Numbered from the stretch's first letter, positions 1-11,722 are shown. The stretch: 64,000 nt of DNA from Chaetoderma sp. LZ-2023a (GCA_034401795.1 CM067370.1:104876387-104940386); one strand, 5' to 3'. Made by a program: numbers and translations. The notes: generated by a model from the sequence alone, not told the origin.

Positions 1-149
1 CTATGAGATGGTTCAGGTAATACAGTATTCCGTTATGGAGGTGGAGCTCTTTGAGGTGTTGATGGTAATATTTAGTAGTACTGGAGGCAGAGGAAATTTG
101 CTTGCGGGAAGGATGTTCGTGGTCATGTAATGAAGTCATGAGGGGTCCA

Positions 150-740
150 AGATGTGGATCGCTTTCTTGGGTGCGCAAACAGTCGGGTTTCATTTCTTAG
201 CAGAAAGGAGAGGAAACGACAATTCTTCACTTTCCAAGGATTCAATGGGGAGGTCATCAGCAGGAGAGTTAGTCATGGGCGGGTCTTTGAAGTCCTCAGG
301 GACAGAATATGGCTCAGGGTGTTTGCGGGATAAAGCATCAGTATTTCCATGCACCTTTTCGGGACTGTGTATCACATCAAATTGAATCCTTTGGAGGGTT
401 TCTTGCTAATGGGAAATCAGTCTTTCAGGATTATGCAGTTTCTGTAGCCAGTGAAGGGGAGCATGGTCAGTTCACACTGTAAATGGTTTTCTGTAAAGAA
501 AGTGTTTGAAATGCTTAATGAAATGGACTGCTGCAAGAAGTTCGAGCTTAGTGGCAGTGTAACAATGTTCCGTGCACGAGAGGCAGCGGGATCCATAACA
601 AAGGACTTGTTCATGCCTATCATAGTCGATCTGTGATAGAACAGCGCCGATACCGGTGTCTGAAGCATCAGTATCGAGGATAAAAGGGCATGAAGGGGCC
701 GGGTGGCTTAGTATCGGGGCATAGACTAGTTTTTCTTTCA
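150..740 (-). pseudogene. Gypsy RNase H domain remnant
   Basis: The minus-strand translation gives ILDTDASDTGIGAVLS (near 640-690), then a TATKLELLAAV-type segment (near 540-560), and HGNTDALSRKH near 326-351. These correspond to the first Asp, the Glu helix and the last Asp motif (NADALSR-like) of Ty3/Gypsy RNase H. The frame is broken between these blocks. A 61-residue open stretch at 190-375 carries the DALSR end and the linker toward the integrase. It was once the RNA-degrading domain of the reverse transcriptase and is now a pseudogene. Confidence 0.8.
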
Positions 741-1842
741 GAAATCTGAAGGCAGCTTTGCATTCGGGGGTCTATAGGAAAATAATGTGAACTTTTTCCA
801 TGAGTTGGAAGAGGGTGCAGTGATGTTTTATAAATTCAGGAATGTAAGCGCTGCTGTATTGGCAAAGTCCGAGGAAACTACTGTGAGAGAGGGAGTGTCT
901 TCCAAGCAATGGCAGTGGCTACTTTCGCAGACTGAGTGGAAATGGCTTGGCTGGATACATGACAGAGGAATTTTACTTCCTCAAGGAATAAATGTCATTT
1001 CTTAGGTTTCAATTTTAGGCTAGCAGCGGCAAATGGGTCGAGTCCTTCGCAGAGGTTGCATACTGCATCGGTGGTTCCAAATACTATCATTTCCTCCAAA
1101 TAACAGACGGGTTTTCCATGTAAATTTACAAAGTACACATTCCATTAAATGTTCAAATGTTCCTGGGGCATTGCAGAGGCTATATGGCATCTTTCAAAAT
1201 TGAAAAGGCCCTCAAGCAAGATGAAAGCGGTCTTTGCTTTATCGCGATCGTCCATTTCTACTTGCTGGCATCCACTGGCTAGGTGGTTGAGAGTGCTGAA
1301 TCAGGAAGTGCCGGCGAGGGGTCTAGGGCATGGTCTATGCGTGGAAGTGGGTAGGCATCCTCAAAGCTGCGATCATTCCGGCGCCTATGGTTAATACAAA
1401 AGTGGCTAAGACGATAGGGCTGGCCTATGGCGAGGTAGATGGTTCAATTATGCCAGATTGCAGCATTTCCGTTACTTTCTGTTGTGCTTCCTGTTCTTTA
1501 TCAGGGTTCTTTCATGGGGCAATAATCTCCGATATCGATGTTATGGTATATCAGATGGATTTTTCCGAGGTCTAAACCCCCGCTAGAGAAGATTTTTGCA
1601 TAATCGAGGAGCATGGTGTAAACTTGACGACTTTGCTCATTGTTCAATCCTTCCATAGTGTGGGAACATACATTTTGCAAATGGGGAGACAGAGGTGGGG
1701 ATGAAGTAGCATTTTTGGAGTAGGCGAAGTCATCTGGTGGATGATAATCATCATGAATGGTATCGGCTTCGAAGTCGGCCACAGATTTGCCCAGCTTCGG
1801 GTGAGAGCCCGGGTGGGGGGTTTCAAAACATATGGAATGCAC
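740..1842 (-). pseudogene. Gypsy reverse transcriptase remnant
   Basis: The open stretch 1501-1842 encodes the segment before RT (QVYTMLLDYAKIFSS, then DLGKIHLIYHNIDIGD), a signature of Gypsy pol just before the fingers domain. Downstream are LQSGIIEP (about 1446-1466), a SPWASPIVL-like block whose Trp position is now a stop, KMPYSLCNAPGTFEHLME (about 1146-1200), and LKLKPKKCHLF. At about 1090-1105 the catalytic box reads YLEE in place of the usual YLDD or YVDD. Multiple stops and frame changes show the gene is dead. Confidence 0.8.
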
Positions 1843-1849
1843 CCAAAAT

Positions 1850-2400
1850 AATGGGGACTAACTAATTCTCGCAGAGTGGCGACCTCAGCAGTCTGTGTGA
1901 ATTCTTCATCAGATTCTAATATGTTGTAGGGAGAGCGAAGACAAGGATTCAAGGCAGAGACAGAGAATCTCTTCTCGGCCAGGTTCTAACATGGTAGTAC
2001 TAGCAAGGACGACCTCACACATATGGTGCCGGGCGGAGAGTTCATCCAGCACTATTTGGCATCCATTAATTTCTAATTCTTGCCAAGCACAGTGTACAAT
2101 AGCACCACACATGTTAAGGAAATCGATTTCGAGCAGTGCATCATTTGCAGTGTTGGCTACTATGACTCATTGGATGAATCGTAGATCTTCGATTTGTATG
2201 ATGAAGTTGGCGGTTCCAGCCACTTCCAGGGGTGTTCCCGCCACTTCCAGGGGTGTTCCAGCAGCGCAACAAAGGTGGGTGCGTGGTTCCATCAGGTGCG
2301 GTCATAAATGTTCAGGCATAGTGTTGTAGAGACGAGAGCTAAGAATGGTAACAGTGGATCCAGAATTGATGGAGGTGAGAACATGAGTAACACGAATGGC
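1850..2400 (-). pseudogene. Gypsy aspartic protease remnant
   Basis: Minus-strand translation of about 2400-1900 gives SINSGSTVTILSSRLY, where the usual D-S/T-G-A active site reads N-S-G-S, followed by LLEIDFLNMCGAIVH, which matches the conserved LLGxDFL block of Gypsy proteases. The catalytic Asp is replaced by Asn. Two in-frame stops lie between the blocks. A 21-bp unit encoding GTPLEVA is duplicated in tandem (about 2216-2257), seen on the plus strand as two copies of ccacttccaggggtgttcc. Confidence 0.75.
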
Positions 2401-2545
2401 ACAGTAACAACGAAGGACGCCAGTGCCAGGGAGGGCTGATGGTTTCTAGGACTGGTGGCGGCTGCAGTGAAAAAGTAGGTGGCGGCTGTATTAAAAAAAT
2501 ATGCCTTTAATATGAACTTGACTATTTTTACAAGTTACAGTGCTT

Positions 2546-2585
2546 CGGCGGCAAAAGTGTGTTCAGTTTGTCCACAGCAGAAACA
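2546..2585 (-). pseudogene. Degenerate gag zinc knuckle
   Basis: The minus-strand reading CFCCGQTEHTFAAEAL has the spacing C-x2-C-x4-H of a CCHC nucleocapsid knuckle, but the last Cys is replaced. Its position upstream of the protease fits the gag end of the left-hand Gypsy relic. Confidence 0.5.
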
Positions 2586-3190
2586 GTGATCTAATCGAGG
2601 CTGCATGGGCGCTGATCCAGAAGGAGGGCTGGCAGGCATATGAGTGATTGCATAAATTGGATGAATTCCAGCGGAGGCTAATCTAGGGCTAGCTGGTTTC
2701 TGGGTGGCTTACTGTGTCCAAGCAGTGCTCTTAGGCGGGACGGGGATATTTTGTACAGCTTTCAATAAAACGTCCATCTGAGCAGGAGCAGTGTCAGATG
2801 GAGGAGCGGTACTTGTTGGAGAAGGCAGAGTGGTGGAATCAGCGACAATCACGCATTAGAGGCGTATAGCTGATTTTTATTTCCTTACCAAGCCCACGTG
2901 GTCCAGCAACTTTATTTACCATGGCTGCAATGTAGTGTGCTTCTTCTATATTTTCTATTGGGCAGATTCTTCTCTGCGTGGCTTCTGGTTCAAGAAATTG
3001 TTAATGCGTATTGCGGGATTAGTCAATTCTGTGATGTCCCTTATATCCGCCTGATTTAGGTGGATTTAGATCAGGTGCCTACTCAAAGCCTGATCAGAAT
3101 GGAATTTAGGCAGCGAAATCTTCTCTATAAGAAAAGAAAATGCAAGATCCGTTGGAGCAGTTGAAAGGATGGCGGGGTTATCGAAGACTA

Positions 3191-3463
3191 GAACCATTTG
3201 CTATGGTGTGGGGTGTCCGCGACGAGATTTTTTCAAGCTCGTGTAAGGCGAGATGAGAGACACAGTGAATCAAGCTGTCCTAGTCCTAATGATATTTCTT
3301 ACTCCAAGTGGCTCGTATCCAAGCCGAAGCAGCACAGATCAGTGTCAGAAGACATGCACCGATTGATTGCGGGAACTTCGAATGGGAGCTAAATGTGGAA
3401 AAGCAGCAGAAACGTCCGCTGGCGACTTTACACAATTTGACTGTAGGCCAAGTGAAATGCAAT
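3191..3463. other. Unassigned spacer before the large retrotransposon
   Basis: This stretch separates the left Gypsy relic from the 5' LTR. It may be the eroded gag end of the relic, but no motif supports that. Nothing else is seen. Confidence 0.3.
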
Positions 3464-5434
3464 TGTGACAGAGTGATGTGCTGTGTCAAAATCACTTGTC
3501 TCAGTCAGGTTGTGTTTTGGGATATGGTTAGGTTTGTCTAAAAATTTCTTTTATATCTTAGGGCCGGATAACTTTAAGGGTAACTTTAAGTTGGCACGTA
3601 GGCAGATGAAATGTATTTCGCGCTGTTTTTGCACGCGAAACTCAGGTTCGCTTCTGATTGGCCGGGCCGCTAGAAATTTGGGTGTTTGGTTAAAGGATGG
3701 TTTAAGATAGCCATTCACATACTGACAAGTCAACTTGGAAGGAATGATTCCATGAATCTAAGTGTGGAATCCTGTTGGTAGATCTGCAAATGGAATAGTG
3801 ACTTTATTTCATTATGTTGCACTTAATTCATTCCGATTCTATAATTTCTTGATGTGTGTGGCTCTGGATTTTCCAATATTCGGCGGCGCTAGTTGTTGGA
3901 GTAATATTGAAAAATACGAAAACTGGTTATATTTCCAATTAGTAATGGTCAACCTGTTCCATCCAATATATACTCCACAGCGTTTATAACCGTGAGACAT
4001 TTGGTTTTACCAGTATAATGAGTGTCCCATCAGGAGTCGGGAGGGTTGGTTAGTTCGAAAACCGGTAACACAATGAAAGGAGTAACTTCGGATTTCAGGT
4101 CGGATTACCCTACTCAAATGTTAGCCTGTTAGGGCTAACATATTTCTGGATCCATGGAGTGAACCAGCTGCTATCTAGTGATCCAGGAATGGTACACTTT
4201 GTAAATATACTGTATTGTTTATTTGTATACTTTGTTATTATATTTTAAAAAGAAAATAAGGTTTTTGATGAATGTAAGTTCTTTTAGCTCTCCTGTTCGA
4301 AGAACAGAATAGTTGACATCACAATGGGTTTTTGTACTGCATGGTTGAAATGCAACCATCTTTCTGAGATTAGCATATAATCTAGCACAGACTATATTAT
4401 TTTGATTAGGTCAATTGACGGCAGATGATGAGGCAGTTCAGACTTTGGAAGGAACAGTTCTGGTGAGATAGTTAGATTTTCTCTCTGATTCTGTCTATTT
4501 GTCTGTGGTGAAATTGTCTACAGTGCTAGGTCTTGGGCATTATTTTGGTCAGAGTTGTTGGTGGAATTAATTCTTATTGATAATAATTGATTTCCGTCAT
4601 CAAATCTGGGTTAAAGGTTGTCTAGGACGATGGTCGATAAGGCACATGTTTTCTTTAAAGGTAGGACAGAATCAGAGTTTGTGGTAAGATCAGTGTGATG
4701 TGTTTCCCCCCTTGTATGCATATGAAGCAAACTTGACTCTCTGAACCCTGGCGTCACAGTATATCAATTACCAGGCAACCGTATAGGTAAGTTATTTGTT
4801 ATTTTGGGGCGAGTGCAACAGGAAACTGTTGATGCCATAGTCAGCATGGTTGATGCCATAGGCTGCTACGGTCCCAGTTTGGTTCGTTTCAAAATATTCA
4901 GCAGAATATTTAATAAATTGTAATTGAGATTTTGAAGTCGCTATTTTGGGTTGAAAGGGTTAAATATTCATGTATCTAAGGTTTAGCTCATAAGTCCATG
5001 GTGTACCGGTTCTGTCGACTGACCTTTGTCCGTCTATTTATCTACCTGTTCGTCAGTTGTCCGTCTTACTTTCCCTTGGCGCACACATATATATATATTT
5101 TTTTGCGCATGTTGAAATCATCACAAATATTTTTATGCATGTTGGAATCGTGACATTTTGAAAATGGAATTCCAATGGTTAATTGGTTTGTGCATCATAA
5201 TTTTCTTGTTACGGTTCATGCTCTCGACCGGACGTTACCGTTACAGATGCTGAGCTTTGCTAGTTCCTTCATTTCTCATTCGACTACAGACGTATGGGTT
5301 AATATTTATTATCCTACAGTTAAAACATCTAGCGCTTGTAGTTAGTATCTATTATCATAATAGGCAAGATATACTTTAAAGTGCAATTATTTAATTAAGC
5401 GCCTTATGTTTGTCATTTTTCTAATTAGTGATCA

Positions 5435-5572
5435 TAGTCCAGGAGCTAAAGCTAGGTCAGAATCGTGACGTAGCACACCCAGTATTCGGAAGGTCTGACA
5501 CTTGCTGTGGCTTGGGGGACATGTCCCACACATTTTAAGCCCTGTTGTACAAACAGATTGTGGTAGCACTAA
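5435..5572. repeat. Left terminal inverted repeat of transposon A
   Basis: It pairs with the reverse complement of 11452-11599. Matching blocks include TAGTCC(A/G)GGAGC at the tip, CGTAG(C/G)ACACCCAGTATTC internally, and TTGTGGTA(G/T)CACTAA at the inner end. Small indels separate these blocks. Confidence 0.85.
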
Positions 5573-6239
5573 TTAGTTATCCTGATTTCTTTGCATAGGG
5601 GGTGTAGGCTTTGGCTGTATCCACAATGCACAACGATATAAGCATGATCGTGTCATAACTCAAAGTAATATCGTATTAGATTCACCATATATGATATTTA
5701 GACGGATATCGACCTAACATATATCCAACATACATTTTGCATGCATATACCAAAGGCGAGGGTGAAATGTGAAGGTTATATTTTATGTATGTATACTAAC
5801 TCCATCATAGAATCTGTATATCCAGCTGTACCACTGTTGACAAAGCACCCAGGTAATGGTGGTTGGAATGATACAGATGGATGTGGTGGTAATCGGTTTG
5901 GGAAAACAAATTAAAATGAATACTACACCTCACATCGCTCTCATTGTCATTGTCTACATATAATTCAAATTATGCCTGTAACACTTGTTCCGGGGTAATT
6001 TTGTAATTTGACATTACAAGTAAACTGAAAGTTTAATTCACTCATTTTCTCAAATACAAATCTTTTTTTGAAAAGCACATAAGAATGCAAGTGGCATTTT
6101 ATGAATTTGTATTCATGAGAAAGGTTGTTAATACATGCCTTGATTAATAAAGCCTAGTATTGATTTAATATATATGCACACACACTAATTACATTTGCGA
6201 AATAATTACAAGCGCTATATAACTAGCAATTAAGCAAAT
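5573..6239. other. 5' non-coding region of transposon A
   Basis: An AT-rich stretch lies between the left inverted repeat and the first coding frame. No open frame or motif is recognised. A promoter for the transposase would be expected here, but I cannot point to one. Confidence 0.4.
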
Positions 6240-6812
6240 ATGGACAGTGATAGTTGTGACGAGGAAGTAGCGTTTCATCTTCTCCCAGCAAAGCGTATCA
6301 AAACGACACAATGGACTCGCTGTATTATTTGTCAAGCACATAGTAGCGAAACTGTTAGCAATGCCACTGAAGTCGGCATCTCAAAGTTCATAGAGGCTTT
6401 CCAACACCGGGAGGATGACGTTTATGAAAGACTTAACTCAAATATTGATCAATTAAAACAACTGGATATCGTGTGGCATAGAAACTGTTATGCTAAATAC
6501 ACAAGCAAGCACAATATTAACTTTGCGAAAAGATGATCCATGACACCACCAACTCCTATGCCTCTTGATAAACAAAGTCCAGAAGAATCGACAAGTTTGG
6601 CTAGAGCAGCAAGATCGAGATCATCCCCGATAAACTGGGCAATGTGTATGTTTTGCCAAAAGAACTCACAAGAAAGTCAAGAAATTATTCTCAGTTTCTA
6701 CATTTTCCGCATGCCAAAACATACAAATTGCAGCAGAGAAAATGGCGGATACAGAAATGCTTACCAATATAAGAGGCGTAGAATTAATCGCTTCAGAAGC
6801 CAAATATCATGA
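6240..6812 (+). pseudogene. Transposon A N-terminal zinc-finger region
   Basis: The frame opens with MDSDSCDEE at 6240 and encodes CIICQ...(about 55 residues)...WHRNCYAKY, a C-x2-C...H-x3-C module. A stop (TGA, 6534-6536) interrupts it. The same frame resumes with a second CMFCQ half-module (about 6645-6660). A frame change between roughly 6680 and 6740 then leads into the main frame, where KYHEICRAQY supplies the H-x3-C partner. Two tandem Cys/His modules at the N-terminus also occur in the related copy at 54199. They probably bind transposon ends or DNA, which is inference. The lesions make this copy non-functional. Confidence 0.6.
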
Positions 6813-9744
6813 AATATGCCGTGCACAGTATGTATCAATGCGCAATGTGATGTATAAATCATACCAAGAAACTGTGAATGAGGATTCGTTCTCCCAATCA
6901 TTCTCGGAGCTGGTAGCAGAGATAGAGTCTGGACTTGTATCAGGAAAAGCTTACAGCATGACATATTTGTTGAGTCGATTCAAGTTTTATCTAAAGAATA
7001 ATGGTGTGACTGCTGACAACTACCGCTCCCAAAGACTGAAGAGCCGATTACAAAACTACTTTCAGGATTCAATCGTTTTTCACCAGCAGCTAAACCCTTC
7101 CAAACCCGAGCTTGTTTATTCCAGTGATATATCTTTAGAAGATGTTATTAATGCAGCTGCCAATGCAGCTGGTGGTAGATCAGCGTATACTGATAGGCCA
7201 CATGGCTCAACTGATACTACTAGCAATGATGTTGACACGTTGTTCCACGCAGCGCAGATTTTGAAGGGAGATTTGGAGGCTTGTGAGGGGATCACCATTA
7301 AACCAGTTGATGTTGACAATCTGACACTCGCAAAAGCAAAGGAAATTATTCCCCAAAGCCTCTACTGGCTGCTGCGGTGGGTTACCACGAATGCAGATTT
7401 AGCACCAGAGCAGTTAGGTAATGTTAGATCAGAATGTGCTAATGAAGGTGATGAGAGGCATGTAATGATGATATGCCAAGACATAGCGCATTGTGTATCA
7501 CACGGGAGAAAGAAAATGCCAAAACACATAAGCCTCGCTATGACAATGAGGCATCTTACAGGTTCCAAACAAGTTGTCACCATTCTGAATCGTATGGGTC
7601 ATAGCGTTTCCTATGATGATATTGAGGTAGTTGACACTAGTATGGCGCTTGAAGTATTAGCTCAATCAACACGGTATGGAGTTGTAATACCAACAAACAT
7701 TGTTCCAAACTCGTTCGTTCAAGTAGCAGCTGATAACAATGATATACTTGAAGAAACCTTAGACGGTAAACAGACAACTCACTCAACGACAATGGTGATG
7801 TTCCAACGAATGCAATTTGGCCCAAGACCAGAGCGTGTCATACATGCTGAACACTCAGTCAGGAGAAGGGCTTTGACTGCACCAGGTACTGAAAACAGAA
7901 TTCTTGATTGTGGGGTGTTTGGTAGAAGACCAGTTGTGACCGCGTTCATAGACACTGTCAAGAAGGATTGGTACCAATGTGATAGCTCAATCCAGGAACA
8001 GGCATTAGTCATGGATCTTGCATGGGCCATCGTTCGAATGTGTCCAATAAAATTGTTTGCGGTAGATCTTGTACCCATGATGACCACAGAAACACAAACA
8101 GTCCCTAGTTGGAGTGGATTTAATGCACTTGTATCATGTGCTAACGCACCTTTTACACAAATCGGTTACTGTCCAATGATTTCCGGATCACCAACTGAAT
8201 TCAATACGGTGTATACGGTCATGAAACAAGTTCAAAGAATGATGACAACACTAGGACAGAATGACTCGGTCATTACATTCGACTTGGCCATATATGTCAA
8301 GGCAAAGGAGATACAGTGGCGATATAAAGAAGAGTTTAGTGACACTGTGATCAGACTGGGGGGATTCCACATTGCGCTAAACTACTTAGCTGTTATTGGA
8401 AAGATGTTTGATGACTCTGGCTTAGAAGATCTCCTCATAGAGGCCAACACATATGGTAGCAGCACGGCTGCTGCTCTACTTAAAGGGAAGTCATATAATC
8501 GAGGAGTGAGGGCTCACAAATTGGTTATGGAAGCACTGCTGCGATTACAATGGCAGTCTTTTTCCAAATGGGTTCAACAAAATGGACAACATGAAGACCA
8601 CATTACTCCAACAGAATTGGAGAGTCTGGATGAGAAAATTAAGATGTGCCGAAGCAGCATTGACGACTTAGACGCACTGCAAGAAAATTTCAAAGAGGTG
8701 TGTATGTACGTGAATAAATTGCAACAGCTGTTCAAATCCTTTAAAGTTGAGTCAAGCTCGAAATCACACCTGTTCGCATTTTGGAACTCATATATTCATA
8801 TGGTAGAGCTGCTGCTTGGATTCATAAGAGCTGAGAGAACTGGAGATTGGCAGGCACACCTATCTGTTACTGCTGCTATGGCGCCATATTTCTACAGCAT
8901 GGACAGAACCAATTATGCAAGATGGCTGCCAATATATCTTGCGGACATGAAGATGCTTCCAAGTACACATCCCCATGTACATGAACAATTCTTGAATGGA
9001 AATCATTCCGTAAGTCGCACAGACCATCCATTCAATCAAGTGTGGACAGATATGGCCTTAGAGCAATCGATTAATTTGGATTCCAAAAAGCGAGGTGGTA
9101 TTATTGGAATAATACAAAAGCCAGGAGCTCTGTAGAGGTGGTTTTTAACTAGCCACGAGAGGGCAGCCATAACAACGGTCACAAAGCAAATGTGTGGGTT
9201 ACAAGATAGTCACATGTTTGGAGTACATAAGGAAATGGGGACTAATCGAATGAACAGGGATGAAACCGATGTGCAGAAGATACTTTCGATGTTCTCATCA
9301 GATATAATGACCAATCCCTTTAATATTGCGGAAAACGACGACAGCGAGTGTCTTCCGCTTGTAAACATTGCAACTGGCGTGGTATTGCCTAGTGAAATCG
9401 CCAAGAGACTTGTTTCCGCCTGTGACATTGGTAAGGAGATTATGGAAAATTTTGTTCAGGAGCGGCTGGACACTAACACGAGAAGCTTTTGGGACACGTT
9501 GCCACACTTAAAACTTAAAACATTTGCCAGCCTAGCACAGAAGAAAAAACTCAAAACAAATGATGAAAAAATTCACAATGTGAGATCTGACCGCGAACTA
9601 TTTGGTCGATTAATTATTGCCGCAAGGTCCAGAGATGTTGATTTAAAACTAGTGATGACGTATGAACTGTCTACTGTTCCACTATCATTGTCACATACGG
9701 ATGGGACTCTAAAGAAAGAATGTGAAAAGTGTTTTGTTAAGTGA
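6742..9744 (+). pseudogene. Transposon A central region (large conserved protein of unknown fold)
   Basis: One frame runs 797 residues from 6742 to 9135, has a single in-frame TAG (9133-9135), and continues to 9744. The first ATG at 6742 is unlikely to be the true start, because the zinc-finger module lies upstream in other frames. Blocks shared with the copy at 54-58 kb include LGGFHIALNYLAVIGKMF / LGGLHMEMSFLGCIGHLM, GKSYNRGVRAHKLVMEAL / GKAISRAVRGHLMVFASL, and ERTGDWQAHL / ERIGDWNMHL. This shows a real protein family. I recognise no catalytic domain here. The strongest segments (near 8360-8540 and 8820-9060) precede the nuclease. It was probably the middle of one long transposase. Confidence 0.7.
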
Positions 9745-11104
9745 ACTAGAAAAGGAAGTAAATGTTGATGGACGGCTTCCACCTGTTGACAAGACAGGTG
9801 CAACCGCTTATGTAGTAGATGGCATGGCAATTGTGCAAATGGTTAAAACTGGAGGTACGTCTACATTTGGAGAATTGGCTGATAAATACTGGCATATCTT
9901 TACAGTTCCACTGAATCAAGAAGACTGCAACAGAGTAGATATAGTTTTTGACAGATATGATAGACTGGAATCTCTCAAAGCGGAAGAGCGGTTAAAACGT
10001 GGGTCATCAACAGCATTGGAAGTAAAGATTGCTGGAGAAAATACTCCCGTTCCAAAGCAATGGGCCAAGTACATCAGCAATCCAAGCAACAAAAGTAACC
10101 TGGTTGCATTTCTCAGCAAGCGGTGGCGTGATACTGGTCCAAATATGCTATCTGCCGACAATTGCGTCATTCTTGCTGGTGGCTTTAACGATGGAATGGA
10201 TGTTGTTGTCATTTCAGCGAACAATTCGTCGTATTTGGAAGAACTTCGATCAGATCACGAGGAAGCAGATACGCGTATGTTGTTGCATGCGCTACATGCT
10301 TCAAAAGACCACATGCGTGTTGTTATACAGTCTCCTGATACAGACGTGGCAGTACTTAGTATATATACGTATCGTTCGCTTCACTGTTCTGAACTATGGT
10401 TCCGTACGGGCACAAAGGACAAATTGCGATACATACCAATACATACAGTTGCTCAAGTACTGGGCCCAGCTATCTGTCTGTCTTTGCCTGGGTTTCATTC
10501 TCTTACAGGTTGTGCTAGTACTAGTGCATTACTTGGAGTCGCTAAGAGAAAAGCATTCAATCACTTAAAGTCATCTGAATGTCATCAGCTTAGCTTAGCC
10601 CAACTCGGCGAACATGTTGACTTATCACCGAATACTGCAATTCTATGTGAGAAATTTGTCTGTGAGTTGTATACCACCAGGGATGTGGGAAAGACAGCTG
10701 ATGAAACCCGTTATTGGCTCTTTTGTCAAAAGAGACAAAGAAATGAAAATCTTCCACCTACATCGAATAGTCTAAAGCATCACACCGAAAGGGCCAATTT
10801 TCAAGCTCTTGTTTGGAGACGTTCATTGCAAGCTGTTCAGAATCTTCCATCTCCAAATGGACATGGCTGGAGTTTAGTGGATGGTCTACTCAAGCCTGTT
10901 CTAATGTCAAAGGATCCTGCTCAATTTGGATTAATTGAACTCACATCATGTAGATGTCAAAAGTCTGCCTGCAAAAGAACAGATCTCTGTCAATGCAAGG
11001 CTAACAATCTACTCTGCACTGAAGCATGCCTTTGTATGGGAGGTGAAATGTGTGACAATGTTCAGCATACAATTGTCGAAGATGACTATGACACGGATGA
11101 GTAA
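9722..11104 (+). pseudogene. Transposon A XPG/FEN1-like nuclease with CXC tail
   Basis: This is a 460-residue frame entered by a frameshift near 9722-9744. Acidic motifs in order are YVVDGMAIV (about 9808-9834), VDIVFDRYD (about 9937-9963), HEEADTRMLLHA (about 10258-10293), QSPDTDVAVL (about 10330-10360), then LTGCASTSALLG (about 10501-10540). This order matches PIN/XPG-type nucleases, which use clustered Asp/Glu to bind metal. In the GCD-like last motif the Asp is Ala here, while the relative at 58 kb keeps GCDSTS. The C-terminus (about 10950-11070) is cysteine-rich (CRCQKSACKR, LCQCKANNLLCTEACLC), resembling a tesmin/TSO1 CXC motif. The likely role is the catalytic part of the transposase. 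The Ala change and upstream lesions suggest no activity in this copy. Confidence 0.7.
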
Positions 11105-11451
11105 CATTCTCTCATTTGCTCACGTGATAAATATGTCCTGCCAGCTTGTGTAGACATGCACTGCATGTCAGTTAAAAGTTTAATTATGAAAAATGTAGAA
11201 AACATGGGCATTGTTGTAGCTAAGGTATTGCTAGTCACAAGAAGACCTAAGTGCCCCAATATGTACAAAGCAACATACGGGTGTCTTAAACGAGGTTGAT
11301 TATGTATAAATCTGCGATATACGATCACTCCTTTCCATTTTGGTTAAGATTGTATTGATATAACATGCGCTTAAGTTTGTGAAAAATTTACCATTGTGAA
11401 AATTGTTTGAGAGCTACATTCAACACCTATTGTAAATGGGCTTCTCACGGG
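11105..11451. other. 3' non-coding region of transposon A
   Basis: A short AT-rich stretch lies between the stop at 11104 and the right inverted repeat. No feature is recognised. Confidence 0.4.
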
Positions 11452-11599
11452 TTAGTGATACCACAATTTTCTTGTACAACACGGCTCAGAATATACCCAA
11501 GACATCGGTCTAGCATAATATAGAGACAAACCTTCTGAATACTGGGTGTCCTACGAAACCATTCTTCAAGACCCCTTTTGAAAATTGGCTCCCGGACTA
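11452..11599. repeat. Right terminal inverted repeat of transposon A
   Basis: Its reverse complement aligns with 5435-5572 (see the left repeat). It ends GGACTA, followed at once by TCA of the target site and by LTR sequence. Confidence 0.85.
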
Positions 11600-11601
11600 T
11601 C

Positions 11602-11722
11602 AGGGGTGTTTACCTGGGTGTTAACCTGAAGCAGTTCATGGGGTGTTTACCTGTGTGTTAACCTGAAGCAGTTCATGGAATGTTAACCTGAAGCCGTTTC
11701 ATGGGGTGTTTACTTGGATGTC
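11602..11722 (+). repeat. 37-bp tandem repeat, contracted copy in 5' LTR
   Basis: About 3.5 units of a 37-bp motif (ggggtgtttacctg...agcagttcat) are present, including one shortened unit (ggaatgttaacc...). The homologous array in the 3' LTR has about 7.5 units. Confidence 0.85.

Larger units (their letters stand above)
1..3190 (-). mobile_element. Decayed Ty3/Gypsy retrotransposon, pol and part of gag
   Basis: Read on the minus strand, the order from high to low coordinate is a degenerate CCHC knuckle (about 2546-2585), aspartic protease (about 1900-2400), RT (about 740-1580) and RNase H (about 300-740). This is the standard Gypsy gag-pol order. No long frame survives and stops lie in every domain. 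The integrase should lie to the left of position 1. No LTR is visible. The gag end is uncertain: between 2600 and 3190 I see no recognisable domain, so the right limit is a guess. The large retrotransposon starting at 3464 may have landed next to or inside this relic, but I could not find the relic continuing after 24500. Confidence 0.8.
5435..11599 (+). mobile_element. Academ-like DNA transposon (family A) inserted in the 5' LTR
   Basis: The termini are imperfect inverted repeats of about 140 bp that share ACACCCAGTATTC, TGTTGTACAA and ATTGTGGTA. The outermost bases are TAGTCC...GGACTA. The target TCA (ATCA if the shared A is counted) is present on both sides (5431-5434 and 11599-11602). The 3' LTR holds the empty site, ctgatcagggg at 23471-23481, with a single ATCA, so the insertion followed integration of the retrotransposon. 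The coding part has an N-terminal zinc-finger region, a large central region, and an XPG/FEN1-like nuclease with a cysteine-rich tail. The Academ label rests on the XPG-type nuclease, the Cys/His N-terminus and the short target duplication as I know that superfamily. Confidence 0.8.

Noticed and set aside
3762..3989. 63-75-residue frame present in both LTRs (also 21828-22019)
   Set aside because: It is shared only because the LTRs are copies of each other; no domain, and LTR duplication alone preserves it.
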